A stretch of DNA of 64,000 nucleotides, from contig JAZLBO010000014.1 in assembly GCA_045613765.1 (NCBI GenBank), positions 9,583 through 73,582 of the forward strand, in the 5' to 3' direction. A model generated the notes under the pieces. That model had not been told where the DNA came from and did not search any database. It saw only the letters and a program-made list of their open reading frames with translations. Each line of letters opens with the position of its first letter. Position 1 is the first letter of the stretch. Origin of the DNA: RGIG4097 sp045613765 (lineage in GTDB: Bacteria; Bacillota; Clostridia; Christensenellales; CAG-917). The translations under genes and the position numbers were made by a program. Shown here piece by piece: positions 43,905 through 53,608 of the stretch.

Positions 43905-44111
43905 ATGAAAACTTTTGGAGAGAATTTGAAAAAAGAGCGTAGAATGGCTGGTTTCAGTCAAAAGGACTTTGCTGAAAAAATTGGAACTACTCAACAGCGT
44001 GTTAGTGAGTGGGAGTGTGGCAAGGTTGAACCCACGTTGTACAATATAGTGGCAATAATTAAGGTTTTGGGAATTTCATTTGATGAACTAATAGACGGAT
44101 TAGAATTTTAG
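43905..44111 (+). CDS. Small XRE-family repressor
   Basis: The 68-residue protein is a single Cro/C1-type helix-turn-helix (MAGFSQKDFAEKIGTTQQRVSEWE, about 14-37). It is small enough to act as a dimer on the palindromes upstream, repressing itself and the divergent membrane gene. No Shine-Dalgarno sequence is visible before the ATG, which is only 11 bases after the last operator, so translation may be weak or leaderless. Confidence 0.85.
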   Translation: MKTFGENLKKERRMAGFSQKDFAEKIGTTQQRVSEWECGKVEPTLYNIVAIIKVLGISFDELIDGLEF

Positions 44112-44113
44112 TA

Positions 44114-44139
44114 GGACACCCTTTGGGTGTCTTTTTTTT
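44114..44139 (+). terminator. Terminator of the small XRE gene
   Basis: GACACCC (44115-44121) pairs with GGGTGTC (44125-44131), followed by eight T residues. Confidence 0.9.
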
Positions 44140-44207
44140 ACACATTTTTACTGTTTTATTTGATTGAAAGCACTTTGTGCTTTGGGCTGTCGCTTGAAAT
44201 CATCAAG

Positions 44208-44236
44208 TTGACTTTTTGCCTTTTAGGCAATATAAT
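44208..44236 (+). promoter_or_regulatory. guaA promoter
   Basis: TTGACT (44208-44213) and TATAAT (44231-44236) with a 17-base spacer. The leader is only about 22 bases, so no purine riboswitch fits. Confidence 0.75.
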
Positions 44237-44264
44237 AGAGATAATCGTTTTAGGAGTGGATTTT

Positions 44265-45794
44265 ATGAATCAAGAAACTCAAAAAATAATTGTTCTCGAT
44301 TTCGGTGGACAGTATAAGGAACTTATCGCAAGAAAAGTCCGTGCTTGCAACGTACTCAGCATCATTATGTCTGGGGATACTTCTGTTGAAAAAATCAAGG
44401 CAGAAAACCCCATTGGCATTATCCTTACGGGTGGGCCACACAGTGTATACAAGGAAGACTCTTTGCACGCAGACAAAGAGTTGTTCAACCTTGGAGTGCC
44501 CGTCCTTGGCATTTGCTATGGCATGCAACTTATGGCATACACACTTGGTGGAGAGGTTGCACCTTGCCAAGTCAGTGAGTACGGCAAGATCAAGACAAGC
44601 ATAAACACCAAATCAAAGTTGTATAGGGGCATCCATGATGTCACATATACGTTGATGAACCACACTGATGGGGTGTGTGCAGTGCCTGACGGATTTTCTG
44701 TCACAGGCAGTACAAAAGATTGCAAAATTGCATCAATGGAAAACGAAGAAAGAAAGTTGTATGCAGTGCAATATCATCCCGAGGCAGAACTCACAGAGCG
44801 TGGTCACGAAATCATACGCAACTTCCTTTTTGACATTTGTGGCGCAATGGGAGATTATTCTATTGGCGACTTTATTGAAAAGGAAATCCGTACAATCAAA
44901 GAAACTGTTGGGGATAGAAAGGTTATCCTTGGCATAAGTGGTGGCGTTGACAGTGCAGTGACTGCAGGCATACTTGAAAGGGCAATACCCGACCAAGCAG
45001 TGTGTGTGTTTGTGGATCACGGTATGATGAGAAAGGGCGAAGGAGATGAAATCCGTAGAGCATACCAAGAAAGAAATCTCACTTACGTCCACGTTGATGC
45101 CGAAGAAAGATTTTTGAACGCCTTGAAAGGCGTCAGTGATCCCGAAGAAAAGCGCAAAATCATTGGCAGAGAGTTTGTTCGTGTATTTGAAGACGTTGCC
45201 AAGGACTATGATGGCTGTTTCTTTGCTCAAGGCACAACCTATCTTGACGTTGTTGAAAGTGGACACGCAGGTGGCGCAATGATCAAGACACACCACAACG
45301 TTGGTGGGCTTCCCAAAAACCATAAGTTTGCAGGCATTATAGAGCCACTTCGCAACCTTTTCAAAGACGAAATCCGTGGGCTCGGTGTTCTTCTTGGACT
45401 AAGTGAAGAATTTGTCAATCGTCAACCTTTCCCCGGCCCCGGTCTTGCAATACGTTGCGTAGGGGAAATAACCAAGGAAAAACTTGACATACTCCGTGAA
45501 GCAGATGCAGTTTTCACTGAAGAAGTGGAAAAGGCAGGGGAAGAATACGATCAATACTTTGCAGTGCTCACAGATATGCGCTCTGTTGGTGTCAAGGGTG
45601 ACGGACGTACGTACAATTACGTCCTTGCACTCCGTGCAATCCACACAACAGACTTTATGACTTGCGAGTACGCACAAATCCCCTATGACCTTCTTGATAG
45701 AATATCATCAAGAATAGTCGGCGAAGTGAAGGGTGTGGGCAGAGTTGTCTATGACATCACCGGCAAACCCCCTGCAACAATTGAATGGGAATAA
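44265..45794 (+). CDS. guaA: GMP synthase (glutamine-hydrolysing)
   Basis: GuaA makes GMP from XMP, ATP and glutamine. The 509-residue protein has the class I amidotransferase domain (nucleophile Cys in GICYGMQLMAYTLGG, His/Glu in QYHPEAE), the PP-loop ATP-pyrophosphatase domain (ISGGVDSAVTAG) and the dimerisation domain ending KPPATIEWE. The start at 44265 follows TAGGAG; the longer in-frame extension from 44127 would cover the promoter. It stands as its own unit. Confidence 0.97.
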   Translation: MNQETQKIIVLDFGGQYKELIARKVRACNVLSIIMSGDTSVEKIKAENPIGIILTGGPHSVYKEDSLHADKELFNLGVPVLGICYGMQLMAYTLGGEVAPCQVSEYGKIKTSINTKSKLYRGIHDVTYTLMNHTDGVCAVPDGFSVTGSTKDCKIASMENEERKLYAVQYHPEAELTERGHEIIRNFLFDICGAMGDYSIGDFIEKEIRTIKETVGDRKVILGISGGVDSAVTAGILERAIPDQAVCVFVDHGMMRKGEGDEIRRAYQERNLTYVHVDAEERFLNALKGVSDPEEKRKIIGREFVRVFEDVAKDYDGCFFAQGTTYLDVVESGHAGGAMIKTHHNVGGLPKNHKFAGIIEPLRNLFKDEIRGLGVLLGLSEEFVNRQPFPGPGLAIRCVGEITKEKLDILREADAVFTEEVEKAGEEYDQYFAVLTDMRSVGVKGDGRTYNYVLALRAIHTTDFMTCEYAQIPYDLLDRISSRIVGEVKGVGRVVYDITGKPPATIEWE

Positions 45795-45896
45795 GGCGTT
45801 TGCATAAGCAAATGCAATTAAATCCACAAAATAGCAAAGTGTAAAATTGTTGAAAAAACACAATGTTGCACGAAAAAGAACTTTAAGGACACGAAA

Positions 45897-47795
45897 ATGC
45901 AATATAAAATACTAAATGGCGCAGTTTCCTATGATGGAAACATGGTGCTTGAAAACGTGGATATTGAAATAAATGACCGTGAGAAGATTGCCATCATTGG
46001 CAGAAACGGTTCGGGTAAAACCACGCTTTTAAAGGCCATAATGGGAGAGGTTGAACTTGAAGAAGGCACGGGGGATAATGCTCTTGCCGTCATCAAAGTT
46101 GGCAGACCTGAGATTGCATATCTCCGTCAAACACCTTTTGAAAACGAAAATGAAAAGATGATTGATGAAGTCCGTAAAGTTTTCAGTGGACTTATTGCAA
46201 TGGAAGAAAAACTCCAAAGACTTGTTGATGAAATGCAAGTCAGCAGTGATGAAAAATTGGTGGCAGAGTACAGCAATTTGAACGATAGATTTATATCTCT
46301 TGGTGGACTTACATATAAGAAAGAGTATCAAACAATGATACGAAAATTCAAGTTTACAGAAGAAGATGAATTGAAGCCTGTCAGTGAATTTTCGGGTGGG
46401 CAAAGGACAAAAATTTCTTTCATCAAAATGCTTCTTTCAAAGCCGGATATTCTTCTTCTTGACGAGCCTACAAACCACCTTGATATTGAAACTATTGAGT
46501 GGCTTGAAGAATATCTCAAAGGGTATAAATCTGCCCTTGTTATCGTATCACACGATCGTATGTTCTTGAACAAAATCGTAGATAAGGTCTATGAAATCGA
46601 GTGGGGCGAAACAAGGTGTTATAAAGGAGATTACACTGCCTTTGAAAAGCAAAAGCGTGAAAGACATATCAAACAACAAAAGGATCACGATTTGCAAAGG
46701 GCAGAAATCCAACGTCTTACACGTCTTATTGAGAGATTTAGATATAAGGCATCAAAGGCGAGTATGGTGCAATCAAAGATAAAACTCATTGAAAAGATGC
46801 AGATCGTTGATGCGCCCGACAGGTATGATACAAGGACTTTCCGTGCCAACACCGAGCCGAGAATTGAAAGTTCTCGCCAAGTGCTCAACGTAAGCAATTT
46901 GGTCATTGGCTACACAGAACCCCTTGCCACAGTGTCCTTTAATCTTGAAAAAGGGCAAAAACTTGGCATCATTGGTGGTAACGGCGTTGGAAAATCCACC
47001 CTTGTCAAGACAATTATGGGCAAAGTTAAGGCGCTTGACGGCACATACCAATTTGGATACAACACGGACGTTGCCTACTTTGACCAACAACTTGCACAAA
47101 TCACAGGGGACACAACGGTGTTTGATTCCTTTTCAAACCAATATCCATTTATGAGTGACACCGAAGTCCGTAGAGCCCTTGGCAGTTTCCAATTCACAGG
47201 GGATGACGTCTTCAAAAGTTTGCAAGCATTGTCAGGTGGCGAAAAGGTGCGTTTGACACTGTGCAAAATCTTGTATAGCAAGCCCAATGTCCTTGTCCTT
47301 GACGAACCCACAAACCACCTTGATATTGTGGGAAAGGAAACCCTTGAAAATATGCTTTGTGACTATCAGGGCACAATCGTGTTTGTATCTCACGATAGAT
47401 ATTTTGTCAACAAAATCGCAGACAGACTTCTCGTATTTGATGAAGACAAAGTGGAATTTTTTGTTGGCACGTATCAAGAGTACGAAGAAGCAAGAAAGCC
47501 CAAGGAAATTGAAATAGAAGACAAACCCAAAATGAAAGCAAGTGGCAAGAACTTTACCACTCCTTTGAAGGAAAGAGGCAAGATTGAAAGACGCCTTGAA
47601 AAACTTGAAAAACTCATTGAAGAAACTGAAACAGAACTTGCAGTCCTTGGCGAAAAGATAAATAGCGAAGAAGTGTTTTCAAACTATTTGATGGTCATTG
47701 AGTTGCAAGGTCAAATCGATGAGATCACATTAAAGCAAGGCGAGTATATGACCGAGTGGGCAGAACTCAGTGACAAACTTGCAAGCCTTGATTGA
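45897..47795 (+). CDS. ABC-F family ATPase
   Basis: The 632-residue soluble protein has two ATPase domains with Walker A GRNGSGKTT and GGNGVGKST, signatures FSGGQRTKISF and LSGGEKVRLTL, and Walker B motifs followed by EPTNHLD in both halves. A charged linker (HIKQQKDHDLQRAEIQRLTRL) joins them, and a C-terminal coiled coil follows. ABC-F proteins act on the ribosome (translation factors, antibiotic resistance) or in DNA repair (Uup). The C-terminal coiled coil resembles Uup/YdiF-type members. AAGGA precedes the ATG. Confidence 0.93.
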   Translation: MQYKILNGAVSYDGNMVLENVDIEINDREKIAIIGRNGSGKTTLLKAIMGEVELEEGTGDNALAVIKVGRPEIAYLRQTPFENENEKMIDEVRKVFSGLIAMEEKLQRLVDEMQVSSDEKLVAEYSNLNDRFISLGGLTYKKEYQTMIRKFKFTEEDELKPVSEFSGGQRTKISFIKMLLSKPDILLLDEPTNHLDIETIEWLEEYLKGYKSALVIVSHDRMFLNKIVDKVYEIEWGETRCYKGDYTAFEKQKRERHIKQQKDHDLQRAEIQRLTRLIERFRYKASKASMVQSKIKLIEKMQIVDAPDRYDTRTFRANTEPRIESSRQVLNVSNLVIGYTEPLATVSFNLEKGQKLGIIGGNGVGKSTLVKTIMGKVKALDGTYQFGYNTDVAYFDQQLAQITGDTTVFDSFSNQYPFMSDTEVRRALGSFQFTGDDVFKSLQALSGGEKVRLTLCKILYSKPNVLVLDEPTNHLDIVGKETLENMLCDYQGTIVFVSHDRYFVNKIADRLLVFDEDKVEFFVGTYQEYEEARKPKEIEIEDKPKMKASGKNFTTPLKERGKIERRLEKLEKLIEETETELAVLGEKINSEEVFSNYLMVIELQGQIDEITLKQGEYMTEWAELSDKLASLD

Positions 47796-47852
47796 TAATG
47801 TTATAGAATATCACAAAAACACAAATAATCACACAATCAACACTTTACAAAA

Positions 47853-47883
47853 CAAAAAACCGACATTTAAGTGTCGGTTTTGT
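47853..47883. terminator. Terminator between convergent genes
   Basis: AAAAACCGACA pairs with TGTCGGTTTT around a short loop (stem 47855-47881). It ends the ABC-F gene and may also serve the minus-strand gene that stops at 47908. Confidence 0.8.
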
Positions 47884-47907
47884 CATTTTGCCATATTTAA
47901 TTGGAAT

Positions 47908-48687
47908 TTAATTTTGTTGTTCTGGATAGTTATATAAGTAGTTTATCCACTCATCATAGATGGCTCGTTTTGACTTGCCAAAACATTGTTGGTAATCTTC
48001 GGTTTCTATAAGTTCCAAGACCTTATCCCAGCCATATGTAATATCCAAATATTCGATGTATATATTTGCGTAGGCATAACCCAAACTGTTTGAAAAAGTA
48101 ATGGGACTATTTGAGCAAGTGTTTGCATATGAAGGGACACCATAGTCGAGCAGTTCTTTGTAGAAATTTTGTCCGTTGGAAAGATAGAGTGCAACGCCTT
48201 CTGTTAGCCACAAATCTATGTTTTTATTTTTGACACTAACGAGAGCATGCACGACTTCGTGCAATGAAGCATATTTATTGTTGTCATAGTCATGTTCTGG
48301 CCCGGGGTTTGCTGGAGATGTGAGAATAACATTTGTGCCGATGTTATCTCCTATATACCACCCCAAATCGAACATAGGACCAAAATAACCATACTTTTTA
48401 GTTTGCATGGTATATTGGTTGTCATAAATGTAAACATATATATCTTGTTTTTCTGTGAAACCAAGTTTTTTTGTTAAGCTTTCGGTTTCTTGTTCAAGAT
48501 AATTAAAAACATCTTTTGCTGCGGCTTCTTCAGTTTCATAATATACATTTACCCATTTTCCACTCAACAAAATCATGTTTTCTGTTTTAAGGTTGAAACT
48601 TGGAATGAAACCAATAAGGAAGGTTAAGCCGATTACAAACAAAAGACAAATAGGTACAATAATTGCTATTTTTTTGCGTTTATTCAT
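47908..48687 (-). CDS. Membrane-anchored gluzincin-type metallopeptidase
   Basis: The 259-residue protein has an N-terminal membrane anchor (IAIIVPICLLFVIGLTFLIG) and an outside domain with SLHEVVHALV (HExxH) and, about 20 residues later, WLTEGVALYL, whose Glu is the third zinc ligand. This is the gluzincin arrangement seen in the peptidase MA families. The substrate is unknown. It is upstream of nothing obvious on the minus strand, and follows the 48708 gene by 20 bases, so the two may form an operon. Confidence 0.75.
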   Translation of the reverse strand: MNKRKKIAIIVPICLLFVIGLTFLIGFIPSFNLKTENMILLSGKWVNVYYETEEAAAKDVFNYLEQETESLTKKLGFTEKQDIYVYIYDNQYTMQTKKYGYFGPMFDLGWYIGDNIGTNVILTSPANPGPEHDYDNNKYASLHEVVHALVSVKNKNIDLWLTEGVALYLSNGQNFYKELLDYGVPSYANTCSNSPITFSNSLGYAYANIYIEYLDITYGWDKVLELIETEDYQQCFGKSKRAIYDEWINYLYNYPEQQN

Positions 48688-48707
48688 AAAAAATTTCCAA
48701 TAAGAGT

Positions 48708-49430
48708 TTACTTTGTGGCAAGGTAGAGGGCAAGAAGCTCGTCTGTTTTTTCAATTTCTCTTGCGCAGATTTTTGCTGTTGCAAGATATTTTTTGAGTCC
48801 TGTCCAGATGGCTTTTATCATAAGGACGTCACGGTTGTCAAGAGATGCTGCAAAGCCTTCGAGCATCAAAAGAAGTTCATTTCTAACGGCATGATTGGCT
48901 TGTGTTTCGTTGACTGCTTTCACGATGGCAACAAGGATATTCTTGACTTCTTCGCCCATGCCAGATGGTGCAAAATCTATTGTTCTTTCAACAAGGACTT
49001 GTTCTTCCTTTATGCCGTTGACAACCATATTTACAAGGGCAAACTTGAAAGGTTCAATGACTGCCGTCACAAATTGTTCAAGGCTTTCTGCACCTGTGGT
49101 TGCAGGGTAGTAGTTGCGAGAAAATGAAAGCAGATCCATTGTGCCTGCATCCATTTCCACAAGCATATTGCTGACCAATGCAACAAGTTGTTTTTCCCCT
49201 TTTGGAAGACGGAGAACGTTGAATTCTCCAACTCTTTGAAGTGCCTTGCGCTTTTCTGCTTGGTAGTCAAAATTTTGGTTGACTATGCCCAGAACACGTC
49301 TAAACTCGGGGTAGAAAGCAAGACATTTCAAAAGTTCCTTGACCTTTTTGTCGGCAAGGATAAGATTTACTGTTTGAAGTTCATCAGTGATGCTGACAAG
49401 TGCTGCAACACCTTCGCCATTGTATGCCAT
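48708..49430 (-). CDS. Conserved-looking protein of unknown function, 240 residues
   Basis: I do not recognise this protein. It lacks a signal peptide or membrane segments and appears almost entirely helical (for example ELQTVNLILADKKVKELLKC, RNELLLMLEGFAASLDNRDV). I start at 49430 because AAAGGAG lies eight bases upstream and because the in-frame ATG at 49517 is upstream of the promoter. It precedes the peptidase gene, probably as one transcript. Confidence 0.65.
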   Translation of the reverse strand: MAYNGEGVAALVSITDELQTVNLILADKKVKELLKCLAFYPEFRRVLGIVNQNFDYQAEKRKALQRVGEFNVLRLPKGEKQLVALVSNMLVEMDAGTMDLLSFSRNYYPATTGAESLEQFVTAVIEPFKFALVNMVVNGIKEEQVLVERTIDFAPSGMGEEVKNILVAIVKAVNETQANHAVRNELLLMLEGFAASLDNRDVLMIKAIWTGLKKYLATAKICAREIEKTDELLALYLATK

Positions 49431-49448
49431 AATTAACTCCTTTTTTCC

Positions 49449-49477
49449 ATTATAACAAAAACTGACGGCAAAATCAA
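49449..49477 (-). promoter_or_regulatory. Promoter of the 240-residue unknown and peptidase genes
   Basis: On the minus strand, TTGATT (49477-49472) and TATAAT (49454-49449) are separated by 17 bases, just before the AAAGGAG ribosome site. Confidence 0.65.
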
Positions 49478-49642
49478 CAAAAGCGAAAAAGTTTTGCGCG
49501 CATACGCCCATACGCACATTAAACCCACGCCCACGCGCATTTTGAACTTGTATTTTTGGTGTATTTGGTGTAAAATAATATCATCAATAAGATTTTGAAC
49601 TGAATTTGCTCGTTTTGGCAAGTTTGAAAAGGAAATATAAGT

Positions 49643-51421
49643 ATGAAAAACTCAAAGAAATTGACCATAGTTGCAGTGCTTTTGTTGGTTGTCGTGTTGA
49701 CAACAACTCTTTGTGGCTGCAATTTGTTCTTCCGTCTTGATGAGAGCGATATGCTCCAATATATGAAGGAATTGACGGTTAGCATGTTCACGGGGGACGG
49801 AATTTCAATCAATATTTTGCTTGAAAATCCCGAGGCTTTGGGGCTTAAAGACCAACCTGCCACCTTGCCATTGCCTGATTTTGACAAGGAAAACTATGAA
49901 AGTGGCATGGAACAACTGTCACAAATTGCCTCATTGTTTGAATATGTCAATTACAACAGTTTGTCCCTTGTTGGCAAGTGTGATAGAGATACAATCATAA
50001 ACTACTTTACAACTTACAGTCAGTATAGCGACTATTACTACCTTTCAAACCGTGACTATATTGGCGCAAATGATGGTTGGAACGTAATTTTGCCCCTTTA
50101 TCTTGACAAATTGGCTTTCAAGACAGAAAATGACGTGAAAAATTGGATTTCACTCCTTGAACAAACTGAGGAAGCCTTCAAACAATATGCAAAGTTTGAA
50201 AGAGAAGTGCTTATAATGGCAGGATATGCACGCAGTGCAACCACATACAACGAAATCGCAACACAATGTGAAGGTATGCTTGTTGATGAAGAAGACGGCA
50301 CTCATTTCCTTTACGGCATATTTGAAGAAAAGATAAATGCAGTGCCTTTTTTGACAGAAGAAAAGAAGGCAGAATACAAAGCAAGTGCACGCTCTGCAAT
50401 CGCAGTGATGAAGGGCGCATATCAAAACTTGGCAAACGAGATGAAAATCTGTGCAATGACTGCTCCTGCAACAGAAAAACCCCTTGCAATGTACGAAGAA
50501 GGCAAGAAATACTACGAACTTTTGTTCAAAGATAACTCATCTTCAAGCGATAGCGTTGAAATGGCATACAACAATCTCCGTGCAGCATTCAACGAAGCAC
50601 TTGCAGAAGCACAAGCAATTCAATCACAACTGCCTGAAGGTTTCAGTCTTGAACAAAATATGACGATGGAAGCCTTGCAAGGATATTACAATATTATCAA
50701 GGAAAGATACACAGAAGATTTCCCTGCACTCAACGTAAACACCCCTGATGCAACCTTCCACAAAGTGCCTGATGCAATGGCAGATTTTTATAATCCTGCA
50801 AGTTATTTCAAGTCTGCAGTTGACAGTCTTTCTGCCCCAGAAACCATATACGTAAACGAAGCAAATGCAGGGGGATATTTGGGCTTTGACATTATCTCAC
50901 ACGAAGGTATCCCCGGACACATGCTCCAACACGCCTACTATAAGTCAACGGGGGCAAATACGTTGCGCACAGTCCTTGGATACACTGGCTATGCAGAAGG
51001 TTGGGCAACCTATGCTCAATATTATAGCGCCAAATATTTTGAAGGCACAGACACCGAAAAACTTGCATACAAAATGGAGTGTTTGTACGATAAGGCAACA
51101 GTATATCTCTACACAATAGTGGATATTGAAATCAACTATTTTGGCAAGACTTTGGAGCAACTGCAAGAAGAACCTGCATACTCAACTATTGCAGTTGAAA
51201 ACGTGTACAATTATATGGTGCAAAACCCTGCAGTATATTCAAGTTATGGCTACGGCTACTACAAGATGGCAGCCCTTCGTGAAGCATACAAAGGCACTGA
51301 TCTTGAGTTTCATACAAAAGTATTGACAGTTGGCCCTACAACATACGAAATCCTTGGCAAGCACGTCCTTGGAAACGTGGAGGAAAAAGGCAATGAAACG
51401 TTTTGGGATTTGTTCTTCTAA
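49643..51421 (+). CDS. DUF885 family lipoprotein (putative zinc peptidase)
   Basis: The 592-residue protein has a lipoprotein signal ending LCGC (Cys26). The DUF885 signature is near the C-terminal third: AGGYLGFDIISHEGIPGHML, giving HExxxGH, with YTGYAEGWATYAQYY downstream supplying a further Glu. Family members are predicted metallopeptidases outside the membrane. It ends 29 bases after the start of the GH31 gene, so the two are cotranslated. A peptidase overlapping a glycosidase is unusual, and their functions may be separate. Confidence 0.85.
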   Translation: MKNSKKLTIVAVLLLVVVLTTTLCGCNLFFRLDESDMLQYMKELTVSMFTGDGISINILLENPEALGLKDQPATLPLPDFDKENYESGMEQLSQIASLFEYVNYNSLSLVGKCDRDTIINYFTTYSQYSDYYYLSNRDYIGANDGWNVILPLYLDKLAFKTENDVKNWISLLEQTEEAFKQYAKFEREVLIMAGYARSATTYNEIATQCEGMLVDEEDGTHFLYGIFEEKINAVPFLTEEKKAEYKASARSAIAVMKGAYQNLANEMKICAMTAPATEKPLAMYEEGKKYYELLFKDNSSSSDSVEMAYNNLRAAFNEALAEAQAIQSQLPEGFSLEQNMTMEALQGYYNIIKERYTEDFPALNVNTPDATFHKVPDAMADFYNPASYFKSAVDSLSAPETIYVNEANAGGYLGFDIISHEGIPGHMLQHAYYKSTGANTLRTVLGYTGYAEGWATYAQYYSAKYFEGTDTEKLAYKMECLYDKATVYLYTIVDIEINYFGKTLEQLQEEPAYSTIAVENVYNYMVQNPAVYSSYGYGYYKMAALREAYKGTDLEFHTKVLTVGPTTYEILGKHVLGNVEEKGNETFWDLFF

Positions 51422-53450
51422 CAATATTACAAGTGACAAAACTGCCACGTTTGGCAATGTCCGTATCAGTGTAATTACGGACAGAATACTGCGTGTTGAA
51501 AGCAGTGCTGACGGCGTGTTTGAAGACAGACCAACACAAACGGTTTTGGATCGTAATTTTACAAACACCAAGTTTACTATTGACAAAAAAGATGATAAAG
51601 TGCTTGTTTTGACGGGGTCAAAGGTTTTTTCTGTGGATACGAACACCCTTGAAGTACGTGTAAAGCGTGGCGAAAAATGGGTGAGAGAAAAGGACGGAAG
51701 AAACCTGAAAGGCACTGCAAGAACCCTTGACTTTTCTTGGGGCAAATGGCAGTTGCCGTCAATCCGTGTTGATATGGGCAAGGGCTTGTTTTCAACAGTG
51801 GGCGTTGCAGAATTTGATGATAGCAAGTCCTTCATTTTGCTTGAAGACGGCAGTGTCGAAATGAGAAAAGACGGGGTGGTTGACAAGTATGTTTTTGCAT
51901 TTGACGACGACTATCTCGGTGGACTGAAAGAGTTTTATTCTCTCACTGGCGCAACCCCTGTTTTGCCCAAGTATGCATTGGGAAACTGGTGGTCAAGATA
52001 CCACGCTTACACACAAGAAGAATATCTTGATTTGATGGGCAAATTCCGTGAGAAAAATATACCACTCACCGTTGCAACCATTGATATGGATTGGCATCTT
52101 GTAAAAGACGTGCCAAAAGAAGCACACAAGTTGCCACACTGTTTTCAAGGCCCGGGTTGGACGGGGTATACTTTCAACAAAAAACTCTTTCCTGACTACA
52201 AACAATTTTTCAAAGATTTGAAGGGTATGGGGCTTGCAGTAACAATGAATTTGCACCCCAAAGATGGCATCCGTTTCTTTGAAGAACAATACGAAGAAAT
52301 GGCAAAGGCAAACGGCATTGACCCCACTACAAAACAGACGGTGGAATTTGACTTTACGGATATGCAGTTTGTAGGGTCATATTTTGACGTTTTACACCAC
52401 CCATACGAAGAAGACGGCGTAGATTTTTGGTGGATTGACTGGCAACAAGGCAAAAAATCCAAGTTGAAAGGATTTGATCCCCTTTGGGCGCTCAATCACT
52501 ATCACACTTTGGATGCAGGAAGGGACGGAAGAAAGCCTCTCATCCTTTCAAGATATGCAGGCGTAGGCTCACACAGATATCCTTTGGGCTTTTCTGGGGA
52601 CACATTTGTCAAGTGGGCAAGCCTGAAATTGCAGCCATACTTTACATCCACGGCATCAAACGTTGGCTACACTTGGTGGTCACACGATATTGGTGGTCAT
52701 ATCTTTGGGAACGGGGATAGCGAACTTTATACAAGATGGGTGCAATATGGCGTATTTTCTCCCATCAATAGATTGCACTCAAACAATACGTCATTGAGCA
52801 AAGAGCCTTGGCTCTATGGCGAAAAAGCAGAAAAAATCACAACAGAATTTTTGAGATTGCGCCATAGATTGTTGCCATATCTTTATACTGCCAATATTCG
52901 CACTGCAAGAGATGGTGAACCCCTTGTTATGCCCATGTATTATTTGGACAAAACAGAAGACGGATACAAGGCAAAAAATCAGTATTATTTTGGCAGTGAA
53001 TTGATGGTTGCACCCGTGGTTGAAAAGTGCAAAAATGACGGCTATGCTTACGTGAAAGTCTATTTCCCCAAGGGCAGATGGACGGACTTCTTTACAGGCA
53101 GAATATATGATGGTGGTTGCACAAGATTATTGCAAATTCCATTGGATAGAATACCAGTTTTTGCCAAAGAAGGTGCAATCATACCTATGATAAAAGAGCG
53201 CAATGGCAACAGTGTAAACTTTGACGAAATAGAGATAAAAGTCGTGCCCGGCGTGAACAAATATCGTATGTTTGACGAGGGTGGATATACTGACTTTTCT
53301 CTTGAAAAAACCGAGGGTGGATATACCCTTAAAATTGATGATGAATATGCGCCCGTCAAGGCAGAATACACCGTTGATTTTATGGGCAAGGAAAGACAAA
53401 AAATCACTCTCAAAAACGGTCAAAAACAAGTCTTCTTCCGTGAAGATTAA
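51393..53450 (+). CDS. GH31 family alpha-glycosidase
   Basis: The 685-residue enzyme has the GH31 barrel: VATIDMDWHLVK, the nucleophile Asp349 in DFWWIDWQQG and the acid/base Asp403 in GFSGDTFVKW, with GYTWWSHDIGGH between. GH31 covers alpha-glucosidases, alpha-xylosidases and relatives; the substrate is not fixed by sequence. No signal peptide is seen, so it is cytoplasmic. The start at 51393 follows GGAGG and overlaps the DUF885 gene. The frame upstream to 51330 lies wholly inside that gene. Confidence 0.9.
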   Translation: MKRFGICSSNNITSDKTATFGNVRISVITDRILRVESSADGVFEDRPTQTVLDRNFTNTKFTIDKKDDKVLVLTGSKVFSVDTNTLEVRVKRGEKWVREKDGRNLKGTARTLDFSWGKWQLPSIRVDMGKGLFSTVGVAEFDDSKSFILLEDGSVEMRKDGVVDKYVFAFDDDYLGGLKEFYSLTGATPVLPKYALGNWWSRYHAYTQEEYLDLMGKFREKNIPLTVATIDMDWHLVKDVPKEAHKLPHCFQGPGWTGYTFNKKLFPDYKQFFKDLKGMGLAVTMNLHPKDGIRFFEEQYEEMAKANGIDPTTKQTVEFDFTDMQFVGSYFDVLHHPYEEDGVDFWWIDWQQGKKSKLKGFDPLWALNHYHTLDAGRDGRKPLILSRYAGVGSHRYPLGFSGDTFVKWASLKLQPYFTSTASNVGYTWWSHDIGGHIFGNGDSELYTRWVQYGVFSPINRLHSNNTSLSKEPWLYGEKAEKITTEFLRLRHRLLPYLYTANIRTARDGEPLVMPMYYLDKTEDGYKAKNQYYFGSELMVAPVVEKCKNDGYAYVKVYFPKGRWTDFFTGRIYDGGCTRLLQIPLDRIPVFAKEGAIIPMIKERNGNSVNFDEIEIKVVPGVNKYRMFDEGGYTDFSLEKTEGGYTLKIDDEYAPVKAEYTVDFMGKERQKITLKNGQKQVFFRED

Positions 53451-53480
53451 AACACAAGTGAAAAAAGTGCCGAAATTTGC

Positions 53481-53509
53481 TTGACATCTTTATTTAGATT
53501 ATATATTAT
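53481..53509 (+). promoter_or_regulatory. rplM-rpsI promoter
   Basis: TTGACA (53481-53486) and TATTAT (53504-53509) with a 17-base spacer. The transcript would carry a leader of about 90 bases. Confidence 0.7.
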
Positions 53510-53524
53510 ATACAAGCGTATTTT

Positions 53525-53570
53525 GGAAGATATTTTGCGAGGAGAACTAGCCCCTTGAATCGCAGTCCAG
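53525..53570 (+). promoter_or_regulatory. Possible L13 ribosomal protein leader
   Basis: The leader contains GGAAGATATTTTGCGAGGAG followed by a second strand that closes TGCGA (53536-53540) with TCGCA (53560-53564). Firmicute rplM mRNAs carry an autoregulatory L13 leader with a GCGAGGAG-like core. Position and core agree, but I have not compared it against the family model. Confidence 0.5.
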
Positions 53571-53608
53571 ATATAAATCACAATAAAAAATAACATCGGA
53601 GGTCCATT

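Noticed and set aside
44236..44265. Guanine riboswitch before guaA
   Set aside because: Only about 22 bases separate the predicted transcription start from the ATG.
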